From: DATCYX01 sp037444705
GTDB taxonomy: Bacteria > Chloroflexota > Anaerolineae > Anaerolineales > UBA4823
DNA length: 28,012 nt
Direction: 5' to 3'
NCBI GenBank assembly: GCA_037444705.1
Contig: JBBILY010000016.1
Coordinates: 1-28,012 of the forward strand
Part shown: in pieces, positions 1-7,137 of the stretch
How the letters are laid out: each line of letters starts with the position of its first letter
How positions within the stretch are numbered: the first letter of the stretch is position 1
Program-made: the position numbers and the translations under genes
Notes under the pieces: model-generated
The model's input: only the letters and a program-made list of their open reading frames with translations
Told to the model about the DNA's origin: nothing
The model's database searches: none

Positions 1-859
1 GGCTAAGGAGGCGGGCAATGCTTTGCTGGATCATCCCCTGGTGCGGGGGGTGACTTTTGTGGGTTCTACACCCACGGCGCGCCACGTTTACGCCCGTGCC
101 GCTCTCAATGGTAAACGCGTCCAGGCGCAGGGTGGCGCTAAAAACCCAGTGGTCATCATGCCTGATGCTGATCAAAGCCTGACCACTCAAATCGTCGCCG
201 ATAGCGCCTTTGGCACTGCCGGTCAGCGCTGTCTGGCCGCCTCGGTTGCCATCACGGTGGGAGAAGCGCGTGGGTGGTTTACGGAGATGATCTGTGATGC
301 TGCTTCCACTCGAGTGGTGGGCTATGGTTTGGAGCCAAGTGTTCAAATGGGCCCTGTGATTAGTCAGCCTTCGCGTCAACGGATTGAGGCGTTGATCACG
401 CGCGGCGGAGAGGCGGGGGGCTCCATTTTAGTGGATGGACGGGGAACCATCATCCCTGGTTACGAGAGCGGATTCTTTGTCCGCCCCACGGTGATCGCGG
501 AGGTCGCGCCGCAGAGCGAATTGGCGCGCACTGAAATCTTTGGCCCTGTGTTAGGTTTAATGCATGTAAATTCTCTGGAGGAGGCAATTGCCCTGGTGAA
601 TGATCGGGCTTATGGCAATATGGCTTGTATTTTTACCGCGGATGGCGGAGCGGCACGGAAATTCCGCTATGAGGTAGAAGCCGGGAATGTGGGCGTGAAT
701 ATTGGCGTAGTGGCTCCCATGGCTTTCTTCCCATTCAGTGGATGGAAAGAAAGTTTCTTTGGAGATATGCACGGACAGGGTTGGGATGCGGTAGAATTCT
801 TTACCCAGAAAAAGGTCGTTATTGAGCGCTGGCCCAAAGAATGGAGCCGTAAATTTTAA
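1..859 (+). CDS. mmsA: CoA-acylating methylmalonate-semialdehyde dehydrogenase (5' end off window)
   Basis: This is the C-terminal part of an aldehyde dehydrogenase of the MmsA/IolA type. These enzymes oxidise methylmalonate or malonate semialdehyde to propionyl-CoA or acetyl-CoA with NAD+ and loss of CO2. The reading frame is open from base 2, so the gene begins upstream; a TTG at 23 is an ordinary internal Leu. Visible motifs are FVGSTP (cofactor region), QGGAKN in place of the general-base Glu segment of hydrolytic ALDHs, and AGQRC with the catalytic Cys codon at about 230-232. The C-terminal motif with SFFGDMHGQG matches the CoA-dependent subfamily. The gene ends 21 bases before potA and probably shares its transcript. 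In this setting it could act on malonate semialdehyde from beta-alanine, a polyamine breakdown product; that role is inferred. The family call is firm. Confidence 0.9.
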   Translation, partial: AKEAGNALLDHPLVRGVTFVGSTPTARHVYARAALNGKRVQAQGGAKNPVVIMPDADQSLTTQIVADSAFGTAGQRCLAASVAITVGEARGWFTEMICDAASTRVVGYGLEPSVQMGPVISQPSRQRIEALITRGGEAGGSILVDGRGTIIPGYESGFFVRPTVIAEVAPQSELARTEIFGPVLGLMHVNSLEEAIALVNDRAYGNMACIFTADGGAARKFRYEVEAGNVGVNIGVVAPMAFFPFSGWKESFFGDMHGQGWDAVEFFTQKKVVIERWPKEWSRKF

Positions 860-880
860 CCCCTCGCAGGAGCAAATCAC

Positions 881-1987
881 ATGAGTGAATTTGCAGTAGA
901 GTTACAGGATGTGGTTAAATGCTTCACAACACCTGAGGGGAATGAGGTCTTAGCTGTCAATCACGTGACGATGCAAATACGGCATGGTGAATTCTTCTCC
1001 ATGCTCGGTCCATCGGGGTGCGGTAAGACCACATCTTTGCGGATGATCGCCGGCTTCGAATGGCCTTCCCAGGGTGAGGTTTACATTGATGGAAAAGCCC
1101 AGGGTCACACCCCGCCATATTTGCGCCCGGTCAACACCGTTTTTCAAAATTATGCCTTGTTTCAGCACATGACCGTTTATGAAAATGTGGCCTTTGGCCT
1201 GGAAATGGAAAGGGTGGAACGCAATGAGATCAAGCGCCGGGTTGGCGAGGCCCTGGCAATGGTGAAGTTGAGTGGGTTGGAACGGCGCTATCCGCGCCAA
1301 TTATCCGGCGGGCAACAACAAAGGGTAGCGTTGGCGCGCGCTCTGGTCAAACGCCCTAAAGTGCTGCTTCTGGATGAGCCACTGGGAGCGCTGGATTTGA
1401 AACTACGTAAGGAAATGCAACTGGAATTGAAAGCTCTGCAACAGGAAGTGGGGATTACCTTTGTTTATGTCACCCACGATCAGGAAGAGGCGTTAACCAT
1501 GTCGGATCGGATTGCGGTGATGAATCAGGGGAAAGTGTTGCAGGTGGGAAACCCGGTTGAGATTTATGAGCGCCCGACCACACGCTTTGTGGCCGACTTC
1601 ATCGGCGAATCGAACTTTCTCGATGGCCGTGTGGTGGCTAGGGATGGAGAGCAGGCACGGGTTTTTGTCCCTGATCTGGAAACCGAGTTAATTGGCGCTG
1701 CAACTGGCAGAGTTGGCGTGGGTGATGAGGTGATCGTCTCGGTGCGCCCTGAAAAGATACGCCTGTTGGATCAGCCCGCGGTTAACAACTCCATCGAGGC
1801 ATGTGTAGTCGCCTCCACCTACATTGGCTCGGACACCCACGTGATTGTGGAAGCCAAAAAGACACGGCTGAAAATCTGGGAACAGAATCGCATCTCGCGC
1901 CTGGATCCAGGTTCCTTCTATCATTCTGGACAGACGGTCTTCGTGCTTATATTGCCGGAGAACACCCTGGTTTTAGCGAGGGATTAG
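881..1987 (+). CDS. potA: Spermidine/putrescine ABC transporter ATP-binding protein PotA
   Basis: This is the ATPase subunit that powers polyamine import from the cytoplasmic face of the membrane. The 368 residues are close to the usual size (E. coli PotA 378). Walker A GPSGCGKT lies at residues 43-50, the Q-loop at FQNYALF near 88, signature LSGGQ at 141-145, Walker B LLLDEP near 162-167, and the H-loop His at 199 in VTHDQEEALTMSDR. A TOBE-type C-terminal domain covers roughly 285-365. The ATG at 881 has a CAGGAG Shine-Dalgarno at 867-872. The next gene, potB, starts 4 bases after the stop, so the two are cotranscribed. The specificity for polyamines comes mainly from the neighbouring PotD-like protein. 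Confidence in the family is very high. Confidence 0.95.
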   Translation: MSEFAVELQDVVKCFTTPEGNEVLAVNHVTMQIRHGEFFSMLGPSGCGKTTSLRMIAGFEWPSQGEVYIDGKAQGHTPPYLRPVNTVFQNYALFQHMTVYENVAFGLEMERVERNEIKRRVGEALAMVKLSGLERRYPRQLSGGQQQRVALARALVKRPKVLLLDEPLGALDLKLRKEMQLELKALQQEVGITFVYVTHDQEEALTMSDRIAVMNQGKVLQVGNPVEIYERPTTRFVADFIGESNFLDGRVVARDGEQARVFVPDLETELIGAATGRVGVGDEVIVSVRPEKIRLLDQPAVNNSIEACVVASTYIGSDTHVIVEAKKTRLKIWEQNRISRLDPGSFYHSGQTVFVLILPENTLVLARD

Positions 1988-1991
1988 AGCG

Positions 1992-2915
1992 ATGTTGAAC
2001 CGCCTGCGTCAAGATCGTGCCTTGCAAGGCTCATTGTTGATTACCCCTACTCTGATATTTATGGTAGGGCTGTTGATCATCCCCTTGTTTCTAACCTTGA
2101 TCGTTAGTTTTGGGCAGCGCAGCCCCGATGGGGATGTCATCTATACATTCACCTTCGATAACTACATCCGCCTGCTTGGTTTTAGTAGGGGTTGCGAAGG
2201 GGGGATAAAAGTTTGTTTCAACCCGCTGTATCTACAAATCCTCTGGCGTTCGCTCTCCCTGGCGTTCAACACGACCGTGCTGGTCATATTGTTGGGCTAT
2301 CCTCTGGCATACTACATCGCCCGCACCCACCCCCGTCGCCGTAATGTGTTTCTTTTCCTGGTTTTGGTGCCGCTATGGACGAATTTTGTCATCCGCGTCT
2401 ACGCCTGGATGATGCTTCTGCGCCGTGAAGGTGCGATTAATATCGTATTGGGGTGGGTCGCAAACCTGCTTCATCTCCCATTTCAACCCCTGGAGATGCT
2501 TTATACCCCAGGAGCAGTGCTGGTGGGGATGGTGTATGAGTTCCTGCCCTTTATGATCCTACCCATCTACACTTCGTTAGAGAAAATAGATCATTCTTTG
2601 TATGAAGCAGCCGCGGATCTGGGGGCTAACCCCATCCGCACTTTCCTGCGCGTAACTTTACCGCTTTCCATGCCTGGGATGGTGGCTGGGACGATTCTAG
2701 TTTTCATCCCGGTCATGGGTACCTTCGTCGTCTCAGATTTGCTGGGGGGGCGTCAGGTCGTCTTGGTAGGTAACCTGATCCAGCGGCAGTTTCTGGATGC
2801 TCGTGACCCAACCTTTGGTTCGGCTGCCTCTCTGATTCTGATGGGGATGACCCTCGTGGTCACCTACTTCTACACGCGTAAATTCGGGTTTGGCGAGGAG
2901 ATTGTGGCCGCATGA
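1992..2915 (+). CDS. potB: Polyamine ABC transporter permease PotB
   Basis: This is one of the two membrane subunits of the polyamine importer. The 307 residues carry about six hydrophobic segments (roughly 17-39, 85-108, 118-143, 176-197, 228-250, 277-294). The coupling EAA loop, YEAAADLGANP, at about 204-214 contacts the ATPase. Compared with the E. coli protein as I remember it, the first outer loop (about 60-80) has an insertion with the only two cysteines of the protein, C68 and C75 (CX6C). Its last four bases overlap potC (ATGA at 2912-2915), indicating translational coupling. The ribosome binding site is weak, consistent with coupling to potA 4 bases upstream. The assignment as PotB rather than another opine/Fe-type permease rests on similarity and gene order. 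Confidence 0.93.
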   Translation: MLNRLRQDRALQGSLLITPTLIFMVGLLIIPLFLTLIVSFGQRSPDGDVIYTFTFDNYIRLLGFSRGCEGGIKVCFNPLYLQILWRSLSLAFNTTVLVILLGYPLAYYIARTHPRRRNVFLFLVLVPLWTNFVIRVYAWMMLLRREGAINIVLGWVANLLHLPFQPLEMLYTPGAVLVGMVYEFLPFMILPIYTSLEKIDHSLYEAAADLGANPIRTFLRVTLPLSMPGMVAGTILVFIPVMGTFVVSDLLGGRQVVLVGNLIQRQFLDARDPTFGSAASLILMGMTLVVTYFYTRKFGFGEEIVAA

Positions 2916-3793
2916 ATCCTTATCGGCGTTCTTGGTTTATCCGTATTACGACTGTATTGGTTTACTTTTTCATGTACGCACCGATCATCATTCTGGTGCT
3001 GTTTGCCTTTAACGCCTCGCGCACCAATATTACTTTCGAAGGGTTTATCCCCTTTGGTGAGCGGGTGGTGATGAGAGGCAGCACAGTCATCCAGAGTCCA
3101 TGCGGTATTTTTCACTGGTTCTGTGAGTTGGCGCGCAATCGCGAGGTGATGCACGCCGCTCGGAATACGCTGACCATCGCCATTATCTCCACTTTGATCT
3201 CTACCGTGATTGGCACCATGGCAGCCCTGGCTTTGCAGCGCTATGAGTATGCTCTGAAGACCTTTTCGCAGATTTCCCTGTATATTCCCATCGTCATCCC
3301 TGAAATCGTGATGGGAATCGGTATTCTGGTGCTTTTTACCCAGTTATTCAGTGGGATCAACACCTTGCTTGGGCTGGAGGGGGATGCGCGCTTGAGCATG
3401 GGTTTGGCTACAGTGATCGTTTCCCACATTTCCTTTAGCATCCCTTTCGTGACCCTGGTCGTGCAGGCGCGCTTGCATGGCTTCGAGAAAACCTATGAAG
3501 AAGCCGCTATGGATTTGGGGGCTAATGAGTGGGTGACTTTTCGTCGGGTGACCTTTCCCATGATCCTCCCAGGGATACTTTCCGGAGCCTTGCTGGCTTT
3601 CACCCTCTCCTTGGACGATTTTGTCATCACGTTCTTCACTAGTGGGCCGGGTTCAACCACATTGCCCATTTATGTTTACGGTTTGCTAAGGCGCATTATC
3701 ACCCCTCAGGTGAACGCGCTATCGGCGGTTTGGATAACCATTGTATTTATAGCGGTATTTTTCATCCAGCGCTTTCAGGCTCGTCGGGTTTAA
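2912..3793 (+). CDS. potC: Polyamine ABC transporter permease PotC
   Basis: This is the second permease subunit; it pairs with PotB to form the channel. The 293 residues have about six membrane segments (roughly 11-33, 85-108, 120-145, 165-186, 218-240, 268-288). The EAA motif, YEEAAMDLGANEW, is at about 195-207, and the PotC-typical segment LSLDDFVITFF lies near 232-242. The first outer loop is longer than I expect for E. coli PotC and holds the protein's only two cysteines, C64 and C71 (again CX6C). The start overlaps the potB stop by four bases. The potD start codon follows 43 bases after the stop and has its own strong Shine-Dalgarno. Confidence 0.93.
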   Translation: MNPYRRSWFIRITTVLVYFFMYAPIIILVLFAFNASRTNITFEGFIPFGERVVMRGSTVIQSPCGIFHWFCELARNREVMHAARNTLTIAIISTLISTVIGTMAALALQRYEYALKTFSQISLYIPIVIPEIVMGIGILVLFTQLFSGINTLLGLEGDARLSMGLATVIVSHISFSIPFVTLVVQARLHGFEKTYEEAAMDLGANEWVTFRRVTFPMILPGILSGALLAFTLSLDDFVITFFTSGPGSTTLPIYVYGLLRRIITPQVNALSAVWITIVFIAVFFIQRFQARRV

Positions 3794-3836
3794 AATAGGC
3801 CCATATTTAATTCTCTTGACCCTAAAGGAGGAAGAC

Positions 3837-5012
3837 ATGAGAAAAGCCATATCCTATCTATTTGTCCCGCTGGTGGTCGCTGCTATTGTCCTGGCAGCGT
3901 GCGCCCCCAAGGCTACCCAAGCGCCGACGCAAGCCCAGCCGTCCTCACAAGAAGCCCCTGGTGAAAAAATAGTCACCTCCAGCGGGTTTGAGTGCCCGCA
4001 ACCGGAGGTTTCTATTGAAGTAACCTCGAAAGAACTGAATCTCTTTGTCTGGACAGAATATATACCAACCGAGTGGAAAGAGTGTTTTGAAAAGATTTAT
4101 GGCATCAAAATTAACCATGACGAATACTCCAGCAATGAAGAGATGTACGCCAAACTCTCCGCCGGTGGTCAAAACTACGATTTAGTCCAGCCTACAGACT
4201 ATATCGTCAGCCTGATGATCCGCCAGGGCTTGCTCCAGAAACTGGATAAAAGCCAAATGCCCATTATCAAGACCCTCGACCCAAATTATATGAACCTACC
4301 CTTTGATCCAGGGAATGAATACACCATCCCCTATCAGGCGGGTACAGATGCCCTGGTCTATAACGCCGATAAGGTGAGTACCCCTCCTAAATCTTGGGCG
4401 GATTTGTGGAATCCTGAATATGCAGGCCGCATGGTTTTCCTGGATGATTCGCGCGTGGTCATTGGTATGACTCTGCTCACCCTGGGTTACGATGTCAATA
4501 CTAAAGACCCCGGCCAATTGGAGCAAGCCAAACAAAAACTGGCCCAGTTGGTTCCCAATGTCAAACTCTTCGATAGCGATAGCCCTAAGACGGCGCTCAT
4601 TGCCGGTGACGTAGATTTGGGGATCACCTGGACGGGTGAGGCTTTCCTGGCACAGCAAGAAGTACCCTCGATAACCTATGTGTATCCAGAGGAAGGAGCC
4701 ATTTTGTGGCAAGATAACTGGGCTATGCCTGTCGGAGCACCCCATCCAGATGCGGCTTACGCTTGGATTAACTATACCATGCAGGGCAATTTGTTCTGGC
4801 TTATGTTGCGCGACTTTCCATACATCAATCCCAATAAAGCCGCATTAGAGTATGCTCAAGCCAATCAGCCAGACATATACGAGCCATATATTAACTCCAA
4901 CATTACCAATCCGCCTTTAGAGGCATTGCAGAAGGGGCATCGGATTGAGGATGTGGGTGAGGCCACACCCCTCTACGACCAAATTTGGGTGGAGGTTAAA
5001 GGGGGAGGGTAA
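3837..5012 (+). CDS. potD: Polyamine-binding lipoprotein PotD/PotF-like
   Basis: This extracytoplasmic solute-binding protein captures the amine for PotABC. The start chosen is ATG 3837, because AAAGGAGG sits at 3824-3831; an in-frame TTG at 3816 lacks such a site. The 391 residues begin with a lipoprotein signal with lipobox LAAC (Cys22), followed by a Pro/Thr/Gln-rich linker, so the protein is probably membrane-anchored as in monoderm cells. Residues corresponding to known E. coli PotD ligand contacts are present: VWTEYIP (W72, E74, Y75), PTDY (121-122), TWTGE (W265) and WQDNW (W291, D293). These support a true polyamine ligand. The mature part has one extra Cys pair, C53 and C83. It is the last gene before the terminator at 5042. 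Confidence 0.93.
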   Translation: MRKAISYLFVPLVVAAIVLAACAPKATQAPTQAQPSSQEAPGEKIVTSSGFECPQPEVSIEVTSKELNLFVWTEYIPTEWKECFEKIYGIKINHDEYSSNEEMYAKLSAGGQNYDLVQPTDYIVSLMIRQGLLQKLDKSQMPIIKTLDPNYMNLPFDPGNEYTIPYQAGTDALVYNADKVSTPPKSWADLWNPEYAGRMVFLDDSRVVIGMTLLTLGYDVNTKDPGQLEQAKQKLAQLVPNVKLFDSDSPKTALIAGDVDLGITWTGEAFLAQQEVPSITYVYPEEGAILWQDNWAMPVGAPHPDAAYAWINYTMQGNLFWLMLRDFPYINPNKAALEYAQANQPDIYEPYINSNITNPPLEALQKGHRIEDVGEATPLYDQIWVEVKGGG

Positions 5013-5041
5013 AACCCATTCATCAGCCCTTGGTGAGGATT

Positions 5042-5076
5042 AAGGACCGCCCTGCACAGGGCAGTCCTTTTATTTT
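5042..5076 (+). terminator. Intrinsic terminator after potD
   Basis: The arms AAGGACCGCCCTG (5042-5054) and CAGGGCAGTCCTT (5057-5069) pair with one mismatch, giving a long GC-rich stem. It is followed by a T-rich run at 5068-5076. It lies 30 bases after the potD stop and should end the mmsA-pot transcript, separating it from the lrp promoters. Confidence 0.88.
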
Positions 5077-5081
5077 AAATC

Positions 5082-5141
5082 TTGCATCATATGGCTTGAT
5101 TAATGCAAAAAATGCATTATAATGTTGACATTTATGCAAAA
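5082..5141. promoter_or_regulatory. Phased ATGCAA boxes, candidate Lrp operator
   Basis: The hexamer ATGCAA occurs in inverted form at 5082-5087 (TTGCAT) and in direct form at 5103-5108 and 5134-5139. A further TGCAT at 5113-5117 makes a small palindrome with ATGCA at 5103-5107. The first-base spacings are 21 and 31, near two and three helical turns. The boxes flank and overlap both -35/-10 pairs of the lrp gene. Lrp/AsnC proteins commonly autoregulate by wrapping DNA around phased sites; the assignment to this protein is inferred. Confidence 0.5.
5096..5123 (+). promoter_or_regulatory. lrp upstream promoter (P1)
   Basis: A TTGATT -35 at 5096-5101 is separated by 16 bases from a perfect TATAAT -10 at 5118-5123. 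Transcription would start near 5130, giving a leader of about 30 bases. It overlaps the ATGCAA boxes. Confidence 0.55.
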
Positions 5142-5153
5142 TTAGAATAAAAT
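5125..5153 (+). promoter_or_regulatory. lrp consensus promoter (P2), near-leaderless
   Basis: A perfect TTGACA at 5125-5130, a 17-base spacer and TAAAAT at 5148-5153 form an almost ideal sigma-70-type promoter. The expected start point is about 5160, which is the first base of the ATG start codon, so this promoter would give a leaderless mRNA unless the second ATG at 5172 is used. Confidence 0.65.
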
Positions 5154-5159
5154 AAGGTC

Positions 5160-5627
5160 ATGAACGCCATAATGAGCACGCCACCTCAAGAACGCCTGGA
5201 TGCCATTGATGAATTTCTGATTGAAGCCCTGCACAAAGATGGGCGGGTGGCATTCTCGCAGGTTGCCAGCCAGTTGAAGGTATCGCCTGGCATGATCCGT
5301 CAGCGTTACAACCGCCTGATTGAGATGGGGGTGCTCAAAGTCGTGGCCGTCACGAACCCTTTGCGCCGTGGATTGACGACTATGGCCCTCATCGGTATAC
5401 GCACGGATGGCAATCGGATGTTAGAGGTGGCACAGCAAATCTCAGCCCTGGAGGAGGTGATTTATCTGGTCGTCGTCAGTGGACGTTACGACCTCATGGC
5501 CGAAATCTTCTGTCGCAATCACGAAGAGTTGCTGCATTTCATCACAGAGAAACTTTACCGAATCCAGGGGGTGCGAGAGACCGAAACTTTTATGTATTTG
5601 AAGATCGTCAAAGAAATCTACTTTTAG
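5160..5627 (+). CDS. Lrp/AsnC-family transcriptional regulator
   Basis: The 155-residue protein has an N-terminal winged helix-turn-helix (about 15-65; the recognition helix includes SPGMIRQRYNRL). A C-terminal RAM/AsnC ligand-binding domain follows (about 75-150; LIGIRT, VSGRYDLMAEI). The family forms octamers or dimers that respond to amino acids and usually control neighbouring amino-acid genes plus themselves. Two starts are possible. ATG 5160 has only AAGG two bases upstream but coincides with the predicted P2 transcription start. ATG 5172 would leave a roughly 12-base leader. I keep 5160. The gene lies between the transporter operon and the dehydrogenase/aminotransferase genes, so it is a plausible local regulator of amine metabolism; the effector is unknown. 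Confidence 0.92.
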   Translation: MNAIMSTPPQERLDAIDEFLIEALHKDGRVAFSQVASQLKVSPGMIRQRYNRLIEMGVLKVVAVTNPLRRGLTTMALIGIRTDGNRMLEVAQQISALEEVIYLVVVSGRYDLMAEIFCRNHEELLHFITEKLYRIQGVRETETFMYLKIVKEIYF

Positions 5628-5635
5628 CCGTCATC

Positions 5636-5699
5636 GCGGACCGAAATGCATCAAAACACGGTTCAAACTAGTCCGCCCCACGCTGAAGTGGAAAGCGGA
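5636..5699 (+). promoter_or_regulatory. Possible leader structure with alternative pairings
   Basis: In the lrp-to-dehydrogenase gap, GCGGAC (5636-5641) can pair with GTCCGC (5671-5676). The same segment can instead pair in a hairpin with GCGGA (5695-5699), extended by CCAC (5678-5681) with GTGG (5688-5691) around a GCTGAA loop. The two pairings exclude each other and the second ends 8 bases before the AAAGGAG ribosome site. No T-run is present, so control of translation or simple chance are both possible. Confidence 0.3.
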
Positions 5700-5717
5700 G
5701 CCCTTTGAAAGGAGTTT

Positions 5718-6938
5718 ATGAAAGTCTTGCTGATTGGCACTGGGGGAGTGGGAGAAGCCATAGCCAGAATTGCCAGTGAACGTCCCTGGCTCGAGCAAAT
5801 TGTCTTGGCCGATTACAACATAGGGCGTGCCAGCGAAGTACAACAAAAGTTAAATGATCAGGGGCGTTTCCCGGTTGAGTTTGTAGATGCCCAAAATCAA
5901 GAGATGATCGAAACCCTGGCGCGCAAGTACCACGTGGATTTGATCATGAACGCGGTTGACCCTATCTATAATGTTCCCATCTTCGAGGCGGCTTACAATG
6001 CGGGGGTGATGTACATGGATATGGCTATGACCCTCTCCCAACCACACCCACAGAGACCCTTCGAATTGCCGGGGATCAAATTGGGGGATTATCAATTCGC
6101 CCGTGCCCGCCTATGGGAAGAGAAAGGCCTGCTGGCTGTAGTCGGAATGGGCATCGAACCAGGCGTATCCGATGTTTTCGCCCGCTATGCTCAAGATCAC
6201 CTCTTTGATGAAATTGATGAGATCGGGGTGCGTGATGGCAGCAACCTGGTTATTGAGGGGTATGAATTCGCCCCGACATTCTCCATCTGGTCTACCATCG
6301 AGGAATGCCTCAATCCACCGATTATCTGGGAAGCGGACAAAGGCTGGCGTACAACTGAGCCCTTCTCAGAGGTGGAGATATTCGAGTTTCCGGAAGGGAT
6401 TGGCCCGTTGGAAGTGGTGAACGTAGAGCACGAGGAAGTGCTGCTAATCCCTCGCTGGATTAATGCCGGACGCGTCACCTTTAAATATGCCTTAGGAGAG
6501 CGCTTCATTCAGGTGCTCAAAACCCTGCACATGCTCGGACTAGATCGGAAGGAACCGATCAACGTCAAGGGGGTGATGGTTTCACCGCGGGATGTGGTCG
6601 CGGCTTGTTTGCCCAATCCAGCCCGCTTGGGTGACAAGATGCGGGGCAAAACCTGCGCCGGCACCTGGGTGAGGGGTTGGAAGGACGGTCAGCCCCGTGA
6701 AGTATACATCTATCAAGTGGCGGATAATGAAGTGTGTATGCAGCGTTGGGGCTGTCAAGCTGTCGTGGCACAAACCGCTTTTGGCCCGGTGATCGCCTGG
6801 GACTTGTTAGAGCACGGTATCTGGAGAGGGGTCGGGGTACTGGGGCCAGAGGCTTTTGATGCCGTGCCCTTCATGGAGCGCATGGCCGAATATGGCTTTC
6901 CTTATGGTATTCAGGAGAAAGTTGCTGCTATCCCCTAA
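5718..6938 (+). CDS. Saccharopine-dehydrogenase-like NAD(P)-dependent oxidoreductase
   Basis: The 406-residue protein opens with a Rossmann nucleotide-binding motif, GTGGVG (residues 7-12), with D32 at the end of the second strand. The acidic residue hints at NAD rather than NADP. The body resembles the saccharopine dehydrogenase / carboxynorspermidine dehydrogenase / lysine-6-dehydrogenase superfamily: MNAVDPIYN near 76-84 and GIEPGVSDVFARYA near 144-157. Family members act on C-N bonds of lysine- or polyamine-derived compounds, which suits the setting, but the substrate cannot be read from the sequence. The ATG has a strong AAAGGAG at 5708-5714. It lies 90 bases after lrp with no clear promoter between, so it may be cotranscribed. 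A hairpin terminator follows 24 bases after the stop. Confidence 0.8.
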   Translation: MKVLLIGTGGVGEAIARIASERPWLEQIVLADYNIGRASEVQQKLNDQGRFPVEFVDAQNQEMIETLARKYHVDLIMNAVDPIYNVPIFEAAYNAGVMYMDMAMTLSQPHPQRPFELPGIKLGDYQFARARLWEEKGLLAVVGMGIEPGVSDVFARYAQDHLFDEIDEIGVRDGSNLVIEGYEFAPTFSIWSTIEECLNPPIIWEADKGWRTTEPFSEVEIFEFPEGIGPLEVVNVEHEEVLLIPRWINAGRVTFKYALGERFIQVLKTLHMLGLDRKEPINVKGVMVSPRDVVAACLPNPARLGDKMRGKTCAGTWVRGWKDGQPREVYIYQVADNEVCMQRWGCQAVVAQTAFGPVIAWDLLEHGIWRGVGVLGPEAFDAVPFMERMAEYGFPYGIQEKVAAIP

Positions 6939-6962
6939 GATGTCTGGATTATCATGTTGAGT

Positions 6963-6997
6963 GTGGGGCAAGGGATCATCTTGCCCCACTTCCGTTT
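6963..6997 (+). terminator. Hairpin terminator after the saccharopine-dehydrogenase-like gene
   Basis: GTGGGGCAAG (6963-6972) and CTTGCCCCAC (6980-6989) make a perfect 10-bp stem with a 7-base loop. The following TTCCGTTT tail is only partly T-rich, so termination may be incomplete. It separates this gene from the next promoter at 7073. Confidence 0.7.
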
Positions 6998-7072
6998 ATC
7001 CAAAACAGAAGTTAAATAATGTCATCTTAGGATATAAATGCTATGATTTTTGTCGCTTTCGGAAAGATAGAT

Positions 7073-7101
7073 TTGCCTACTTTTCCACCCCAACGTATAA
7101 T
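7073..7101 (+). promoter_or_regulatory. Promoter of the AOR-aminotransferase operon
   Basis: TTGCCT (7073-7078), a 17-base spacer and a perfect TATAAT (7096-7101) form a sigma-70-type promoter. Transcription would begin near 7108, leaving a leader of about 30 bases that contains the strong AGAAGGAGG at 7124-7132. The stretch 6998-7072 before it holds nothing else I can identify. Confidence 0.6.
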
Positions 7102-7137
7102 TTGCCACAGAATAATATTGCCCAGAAGGAGGATGCC

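Noticed and set aside
557..880. A 107-codon open frame on the - strand
   Set aside because: It is antisense to the conserved C-terminus of the semialdehyde dehydrogenase and has no independent support.
6961..7137. N-terminal extension of the AOR gene from a GTG at 6961
   Set aside because: It would run through the perfect hairpin at 6963-6989 and the promoter at 7073-7101; the ATG at 7138 has a strong ribosome site and the family-typical N-terminus.
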